Source: Gossypium raimondii
Taxonomy: Eukaryota > Streptophyta > Magnoliopsida > Malvales > Malvaceae
Length of the DNA stretch: 64,000 bases
Direction: 5' to 3'
Assembly: GCF_025698545.1 (NCBI RefSeq)
Contig: NC_068570.1
Span: 1,984,001 to 2,048,000 of the forward strand
Below the pieces are notes generated by a model that saw only the letters and a list, made by a program, of their open reading frames with translations, had not been told where the DNA came from and made no database searches. Each line of letters opens with the position of its first letter. Position 1 is the first letter of the stretch. Both the position numbers and the translations under genes were made by a program. This document shows, one piece after another, positions 57,584 to 64,000 of the stretch.

Positions 57584-58190
57584 TTTTTTGTTCTTCTTCA
57601 ACTCACCACCACCGTTCCGATTCAAACAAAAAAAAAAAAAGAAGACCCAGATTTTGTTTTGTTGATCGGAGAAGAAGAGAATACTTGAAAATGAAGCAAA
57701 GGGAGTGAAGTGACAGGGAGTAAGCAGAGGCTAAGAGGGTTAATACTAATATAGCAATGAGAAAGGGGAACGTAAGGGAAGGTTGTAAGGTGGTGGTGGT
57801 GATATTAAATTAAATTAAGGTGATGAAGGTGGATTTGAGTTAAAAATTAACCATGGTTAGGTTAAAGAGTTTGTGTTGTGATGGTGATGGTGATGGTGGT
57901 GGTGCGGTAATCGGGAGAGGAAAGGAATATTTTCCACAACTCTGGGGCCTGGGCACGACCAGTTACGTGTTTCCGCTTCCTTTTTATTCTTTCTTTGTTT
58001 TTCTATATGTTGCGCGGTTGGATTTCATCTTTTCTTTATTCTTTATTTTCTCCTTCTCAAAATCATATTATTCTTATCTGGATTAAGAATCGATTGAAAT
58101 ATTAATATAGAGAAAAATATTAGATCGGTTGATTCACGAATTGATACTAATCGATTAAATGAGAAAAAAAACCGATTAAATCGACAGATG
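57584..58190. other. Upstream region of the LBD gene
   Basis: Purine-rich leader-like sequence (gaagaagagaatacttgaaaatgaagc) and GGTGGT repeats at 57790-57902. No separate gene. Confidence 0.4.
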
Positions 58191-58552
58191 GGTAAATTCA
58201 CATGTTGATACTTAAATTTGGCTTCAAGGTTCAAATTAGTACTCAAGGGTTTTTTTTTATCCAATCAGGTAACTAAACTTAGTTTCAAGGTTCAATTTAG
58301 TACCTGAATTTTTTATCCAATTAGGTATTTGAACTTGGCTTCATAATTCAAATTGGTTCAAATAACTAAGTACTGATTTGGACAAAAAAGCTAAGTTCAA
58401 GTAATAATTTGAATCAAGAAGCCAAGTTCAGGTACTTAATTTGATCAAAATAAACTTTAGGTATCAAATTGAACCTTAAAGTCAAGTTCAAATACCTAAT
58501 TGAACACAAAAAAACTTTAAGTATCAATTTGAACCGAAATATATACTTACCA
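58191..58552. mobile_element. MITE of the GGGTAAATATAC family, third member
   Basis: It starts GGGTAAATTCACATGTTG and ends AACCGAAATATATACTTACC, with internal alternating 'ttcaaggttcaaattagtac' and 'aagttcaggtacttaatttg' units as in 28684-29240. Confidence 0.65.
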
Positions 58553-58889
58553 TTTCCTTATTATTTATCTCCACCCTTCGATTCATTTTCCGTCTCTATG
58601 GGTAAATTTTTAGTGGGCTTCTTCTAAAGTTTAAGAGTGTTTTCCATCGGTGTTGTAAAATTGAAACATATTGATTGAATTAAAATTTGATGGTTTGAGT
58701 GGTTCAATCGATGGTATATAACAAGAAATAGAATGGATATTTTTATTTTATTTAATTATAGTTGAACTAGCAATTTAACTAGTTAAATAGATGGTCTGAT
58801 CAGTCCAATTCTTACAACATTGTTTTTAATTGAATCTCGAAGTATCCATATTTATTAATAGGGTTTTTTGTCAGCATAGTCATTAATTT

Positions 58890-59215
58890 AGGTGTTAATT
58901 ACCAATTAAATTTGATGGGAAACATATTGAAAACATGTGGATCAAATTGTAAATAAGTGTGTACGTATCACATGGATAACTTGGATTTGATATGAGAGGA
59001 GGGTTATTTCTTTTTTTTCTTGAATATCAGATCCAAGCCATACATATAATAAGCGCGCACACACATTTACAATTTGATCCTTGTGTTCTAATTATGCTTT
59101 GCTCCAGATTTGAGGTAGCATTTAATACTAGGTTGACTGAAGAACCATTTTGATATGGTATTGACACTTTAAGGACTCAATTAGAATATTTTGAAGTTGA
59201 AGTGTAATTTAGAAT
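58890..59215. repeat. Dispersed repeat of unknown class, copy 2
   Basis: It shares ordered phrases with 26200-26640 ('ggatcaaattgtaaata', 'aacttggatttgatatg', 'agatccaagccatacatataata', 'gcatttaatact'). Class and ends are not determined. Confidence 0.45.
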
Positions 59216-61161
59216 ATAATAAATAGGTTGAAGATGTATGTATGTATGTATTTATAATTCACCGAGTGTATGATTTTATATACTATAGTGAATGAAAAGA
59301 TGTCACATTGTTGTTAGAAACTTTTGATTATGTTTCATCATCTAGTTCAATGATGATGCTTGAATTTTAAGATTCAGTAATTATTATAAAAAATATCTCC
59401 AAATGATCCACACTATCATAATATCAATATGATTGCGATTTAAATCAAAATAAATTTGGATAGAATCCACCACTCTTATTTTATCATTGGTACTTTTAAA
59501 ATATTTTTCTTAAAAGCTTAACCTTGACGAGTAGATTAATAATAAGATGGAAAGTTACATTGTTAGCCACTTAACTATTAGCAGATTTTCATTTTGGCTA
59601 TTGAAAGTTCGTTGATTTTGCCTATTAGCTATTTGTCCAGTTGCAACTACTGGTTGAAGTAACTACGGATAAGAATATATAGATGAACACACAAAAAATT
59701 TCATGTTGTTCAAGAACTTCCCATGTTTGCAAGGTCTTATCCAGAGAGTAATACAATATAAATAACAAGTTGTGATTAAGTCCAACTCACTCACCAAGTT
59801 GCAACCTCTCACTCTTATACTTCGAACTAAATCACTCTTCCTCTAAATCTTTCCTCATGAAAACTTAGATGTAAATTGATAAACACAACCCACTTTACGT
59901 ACAATTTTTACACTTAAAAACATATTGTAATTGAACAATTAATGTGCTTTCAATCTGATACTTCCAACCTAAAAATGCAATATATAAGCAATAGATGGTT
60001 TGTTGAGATTCAATCAATTACAATCACTAATTCCTCTGAGATAATCGTTAAAAAGGTCTTCAAGCAATCAACGTACTTTTAGAGATCTTCTCAAACTTAA
60101 TCTCCTTTAGAGATCAAATTTTTATTTAAGGGAACTTTGATTAGATGTAAATAAACACATCAAATTAGACTTTTTCCTTCACTTTCAACTTTATGGTTTA
60201 ATTTTACTTGAAATAGACTTAACTCTATTGACTTAAACTTGAAGCCCTAAAAGGGAAGTTGTTTGATCTCCGTCCATTATTGTGGGATTGAAGCCTAACT
60301 TCGATACATTCCTCTTCTCGGTGAGACTTTCTCATTGAATTTTTAGATTGAGCATCCGTCACTTAGAACTCTCCAACTAGCTCCTGGAAGAATTTGGTAG
60401 ACTGGTACATTTAAGTCTCCTATTTTTTATATTTTATTCTATTTTCTCTGATTTTTTTATCCCTTTTGCTTATGTATCTCTTGTTTAGTACTCCTAAAAT
60501 AGGATACTTTCTTCCCTTTTTTTTGTTTTTTTTTTTGTATTTTTGTTTACTTTGGTTGTGCTAGTTCTTGTATATGGTTGCTAATTCGAGGTAAAAGTGT
60601 GTGAATAGCTTGATTGTGGATTTTCTTGAGTTATAGTTTTGGTCGAAGGGTAAATGGTGAGTGGGTTAAAAGTGAAGGGTTGTTGAGTCGGTTGAGTTAA
60701 AGGTGAGACATCTGGTTGACAATGGCTTTGCTACTTGTTGATACTAATTGGATTATCGAATTAAGGAGTAATGGTGTCAAGATTGAGTGACCAAAGTGTA
60801 AACTTGTAAACTTACTAATAGTTTAATAACCAACTTGTAATTATTTTAAAAGTGATCAAATTCTAGATCTACTCGTCCCCACATTTGACGTCCGTTACCA
60901 AATTAGTGAGCTAATGACCAACTTGAAACTTTTGAACAATTTAATACCCAACTTGTAACTTTTCCAAATTTAGTAAACAATAACAAATAACAAATCAAGC
61001 AATACAAGTTTTTTTTTTTTTTTGGTTCAAAACTATGAATTCGAAAATAAAAGTCATGGGTATGATTTAAACTTTTTCACATCACATTTTATTATAATTG
61101 AAAGTAAAAAATGAAGTTGTTTATGTATACAACATAATATATTATGATTTAACTTCACATA
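59216..61161. other. Intergenic DNA, nothing recognised
   Basis: A (GTAT)n run lies near 59234-59251. The less AT-rich 59640-60420 could be retroelement-derived, but no ends or domains were found. No gene. Confidence 0.35.
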
Positions 61162-61507
61162 TGTTACAATAAATGTCAATACTGGCAATAGAATGATCGC
61201 AAAATAAGAAAAATAAGAACACATAGATCTTACGTAGAAACCCTTTCGGGAAAAAATCATGTACAGAGGAGAAAAAATTCACTAATGTTGAAAAACAAAT
61301 AATACAAGAGGTGTTTCGACTACATCTATTTAAGGGTTGAAAAACTTTATTCCAATCAAAATCAAATAATAGGAGTATAGTTCTATACGAGCTCAACTCG
61401 GGCCTACGACTCTTAGCCTTTCGCCTCCATAGATCCTCTTATTTTACCACTATATTTATTTTTCAATAAGTAACGGGATTCGAGTCACATAAACACAAAC
61501 TCTAGTA
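61162..61507 (-). mobile_element. Solo LTR, copia-like, copy 3 (decayed)
   Basis: Minus-strand phrases CTACGTAAGATCTATGTGTT, GCGATCATTCTATTGCCAG and a TGTTAC-type outer end match 8130-8481 and 43305-43647. No target duplication is visible, so it is older or its ends are damaged. Confidence 0.6.
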
Positions 61508-62662
61508 GATTGAATTAATTATTGTATCTATATAGTTTTAAAAAAAAGTAAAAGTTTTGGTTTGAGATTGATATGATATGATTGATGGTAAGTAAATTAG
61601 TGGGAATCTTACGTGACGTGAGAATAGACATACATGTAAAGTTTTAAAACAGAACCTGATAACCATCCCCATTATCCTCATTACCATGGAATATATTATT
61701 ATTTTTACATTTATGCCATTAACCCTACCTTCTATGTTTCTTCTTTTTTCTGTTGGCTGTCTAAATACTATTTGCTGCACACTTAGATCCACGTCAATTA
61801 AGCTTTAAATCTGTCTCCCACCTTTGAAAACACCAAAAAAGTTAGCAGATTTAAGTGTTATATATACATATTTATAACATGACAGGTTTTTATGGTTCCT
61901 TTTATCAGTTCCCAACCAACAGCACAAAATTCTTCTATCTACTTGAAGAACATCAACATGAAACCATTTTTGTCTTTGTACGTGTAATAACCTATGGCTG
62001 AGCATTGTGCTAAAAGCATCTATGTTTTTGTTTAGAGGATTGGGGTACTGTGTTTGTATTCTTCTAGCACTGCCTTTTTCCCCTAGTGCTATCAAAACTT
62101 TTGTCTCATTAGCATGCACCAATCTTGAGACTCGTTTAATTGGTATTAATATTATTGTCAATGATAGTGTAAGAAGACATAAATTCGATTTGGAGTATCA
62201 ATTCGATAGCTATGGAGTTGTTTCCAAATAAGATTTTGTTTTCTTTTATACAACAATTATCCTTGAGAAAATTAATGGGACGAAAGGCCACCACATCCTT
62301 TATACCCAAAAAAAACATAGTAAAATGCAGATATTAGCACTACCAAAATAGCAATTAAAAACCAATTTTAAAGTAATTATTCAAAGATTACATTAATTAA
62401 TAATTAATTTTGTAGTAAATGCTGGCATTTAAAAACAAAAGAACAAATCTATGAATGAAATTTTATAGTATTTCTTTGGGTTAAATTTATATTTTAAAGA
62501 GTGGTTGGGCTACCATTGCCGTCATCTTAGCCTCAACAAATGAAAGGCAGCTAATTGGTCCAGTCAAGGCCTACCTCACACCTGGGCTTATTTTGGGCTT
62601 CCCGTGATCAACTATAACTTATTTATGTTAAAAGCCATACTACATTTTCAGATGTCAGCCAA
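61508..62662. other. Intergenic DNA, nothing recognised
   Basis: Overlapping frames on both strands at 61805-62231 lack homology and are not called. Confidence 0.4.
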
Positions 62663-62735
62663 GCCCGTCTAGCTCAGTCGGTAGAGCGCAAGGCTCTTAA
62701 CCTTGTGGTCGTGGGTTCGAGCCCCACGGTGGGCG
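62663..62735 (+). tRNA. tRNA-Lys (CTT)
   Basis: A complete 73-nt cloverleaf with acceptor GCCCGTC/GGTGGGC (two G-T wobbles), D-arm GCTC..GAGC, anticodon arm CAAGG-CTCTTAA-CCTTG with anticodon CTT, and T-arm GTGGG-TTCGAGC-CCCAC. Box A (TAGCTCAGTCGG) and box B (GGTTCGAGCCC) are canonical. A CAA lies just upstream, as is common for plant tRNA genes. It decodes AAG lysine in cytosolic translation. No intron. Confidence 0.97.
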
Positions 62736-62747
62736 TTTTCTTTTTTT
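62736..62747 (+). terminator. Pol III terminator of tRNA-Lys
   Basis: TTTTC followed by TTTTTTT directly after the tRNA is a standard RNA polymerase III stop. Confidence 0.8.
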
Positions 62748-63211
62748 AATGTCATTTTGATAGGAGCATTTTGACGAACATCATATAGACACAGACTATA
62801 TCTCTGTCTTAGTGTTCACCTTCTTCCACTTCCAACACCTTTTTGCCCATTTAAAAAGCTGTTCCAGTTCAACCCTATTGTCCGCACATTGTCTCTTAAT
62901 GATCATCCCCCCTTTTTCATTTAAAAAGAGAAACAAAAATTTACCCATTTCAAAGTTGTGAGCTTTAATGGTTAATGTGGAAAGCCACACATGTTCCCAC
63001 TTCATCTCATTCCACTAATTCCATTGCTGCTTTCTTGCTTCCATCATCAATGGCCCTTTTCATATCATTCAACTCAATACCCATATATATATATAATGTT
63101 TATGAAATTGCAGCTGCACGTTACCCCTTTGTTTTCTTTTTAACTATGCCCCATTCAATCAAGTATTGCAAATACAGTCAATAATAATTAGAGGGAAAGA
63201 ACTTGTAAAGT

Positions 63212-63248
<37 letters not shown>

Positions 63249-63538
63249 GGATACTGCATTTACATTGAATCTGGTACCTGATTCAAAGATGAATTATCTA
63301 ACCTTTTTTCCAGGAATTTTCTATCACTTACTAACATGAATACTCACCAATTTTTGTAAAAAGCAAAAACAAAAAGAGATAAGAGTTGTAGTTGTGTTAA
63401 ACCCACTTGCCTAAACCTTTTCTTTTCAGTCTATGCTTATCGGTTTCACTCCTAACTTTAATATATGTATATATATATTATGAATTACTATTTAATATTG
63501 AATATTTAATTTATCGATAAAGTACTAGTAATGAAATA
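62748..63538. other. Intergenic DNA with a (TA)n microsatellite
   Basis: A TA run occupies about 63213-63246. No gene was recognised; frames at 62796-63184 lack homology. Confidence 0.5.
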
Positions 63539-63842
63539 TTATTTTATAAATCTTTCTCACCACATCAGTCATGGTCCCTTCTTAATTATTTAATGACATT
63601 TTAACAATTTTTTCATGTTATTGATATATAATTTTGGTAATTTTTTTTACTTTGAATCTCAAACCCCGAACTCTAAACTTGGGTTCGAGATTCGAGATTT
63701 AGAGCTATGTTCGAATTCAAGGTTCAATATAAAAGATTATCAAAATCATATATCAATGACATGGAAAAAATTGTTGAAATATCATTAAATAATTAAAAAT
63801 AAACTTTGAATAACGTTGTTGTGAGAAGAATCCATAAAATAA
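63539..63842. mobile_element. Foldback MITE with near-complete long arms
   Basis: The left arm from TTATTTTATAAATC (63539) to about 63660 pairs with the right arm ending ATAAAATAA at 63842. Best-matching parts are 'taattatttaatgacattttaac' with 'gttgaaatatcattaaataatta', and 'gttattgatatataattttgg' with 'caaaatcatatatcaatgac'. The spacer is only about 60 bp. It is the best-preserved foldback in the window. Confidence 0.75.
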
Positions 63843-64000
63843 TTTTTTCTTAATAATATTCGTAAAAACTAAAATTTTGAGAATTTGAATGTAGGTATAT
63901 ATTAATATTTGGTGTGAATATTTTTAATTTATTGTGATTTAAGTTGAGATATATTTTAATTTTTAATCGAAATTAATTACTTTATATATTTACGATGATA
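63843..64000. other. AT-rich end of window
   Basis: No feature seen. Confidence 0.4.

Noticed and set aside
61805-62231. Overlapping open frames on both strands near 62 kb
   Set aside because: Neither shows a known family or gene-like exon structure. Opposite-strand overlap fits chance.
1-64000. CRISPR arrays, operons, integrated phage or Polinton-like elements
   Set aside because: No regularly spaced repeats, capsid-like or integrase-like proteins were seen; the gene structure is nuclear plant.
1-64000. Known plant microRNA precursors
   Set aside because: I looked for mature sequences of common conserved families (such as miR156, 159, 166, 172, 319, 396) and saw none; the hairpins present look like MITEs.
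1-64000. A biosynthetic gene cluster around the P450
   Set aside because: The neighbours (DUF620, ARM/TPR, TGD5-like) are not biosynthetic enzymes.

Overview
The window reads as nuclear DNA of a flowering plant, a eudicot. It is AT-rich and its genes are interrupted by GT-AG introns. The gene families are plant-specific (QWRF, class II LOB domain, CYP81, TGD5-like, DUF620), and the one intact tRNA is a plant-type tRNA-Lys(CTT). The repeat style, with many 200-700 bp foldback MITEs, a tRNA-derived SINE and solo LTRs, made me think of Malvaceae (cotton and relatives). That placement is inference from memory, not a search result.

Layout: eight protein genes and one tRNA gene were recognised. 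(1) A DUF620 gene at 2097-3750 (+) meets (2) a CYP81-type cytochrome P450 at 4122-5704 (-) tail to tail. (3) An ARM/TPR-like gene lies at 10656-12759 (-). (4) A TGD5-like small glycine-rich plastid-envelope gene lies at 18357-19657 (+). (5) A class III acyl-CoA-binding protein (ACBP3-like) lies at 21701-23787 (-). (6) An At2g23090-like small zinc-finger/4F5-type gene lies at 29412-30158 (+). (7) A small secreted-peptide precursor gene of unknown family lies at 34727-36094 (+). (8) A QWRF microtubule-associated gene lies at 45718-50476 (+). (9) A class II LBD transcription factor lies at 56449-57583 (-). tRNA-Lys is at 62663-62735 (+). I assigned exon joins by reading frame, splice dinucleotides and protein-family continuity.

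Between the genes the DNA is a patchwork of small non-autonomous elements. There are three copies of a GC-rich hAT-like MITE, one of which keeps a perfect 8-bp target duplication. A SINE-like family has four copies plus one fragment. Three solo LTRs belong to one copia-like family, two with 5-bp target duplications. There are many foldback MITEs, several nested in one another, and a diverged local duplication with tRNA-Ala pseudogenes. The 36.1-45.7 kb stretch has no recognisable gene and is mostly such elements.

The genes do not form a pathway or cluster. Two involve lipids (TGD5-like, ACBP3-like), which looks coincidental. The points most worth checking are the secreted-peptide gene with a hairpin element in its first intron, three places where a single G or C appears to be missing from otherwise conserved genes, and the near-perfect foldback at the right end. 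I saw no clearly new multi-gene system.
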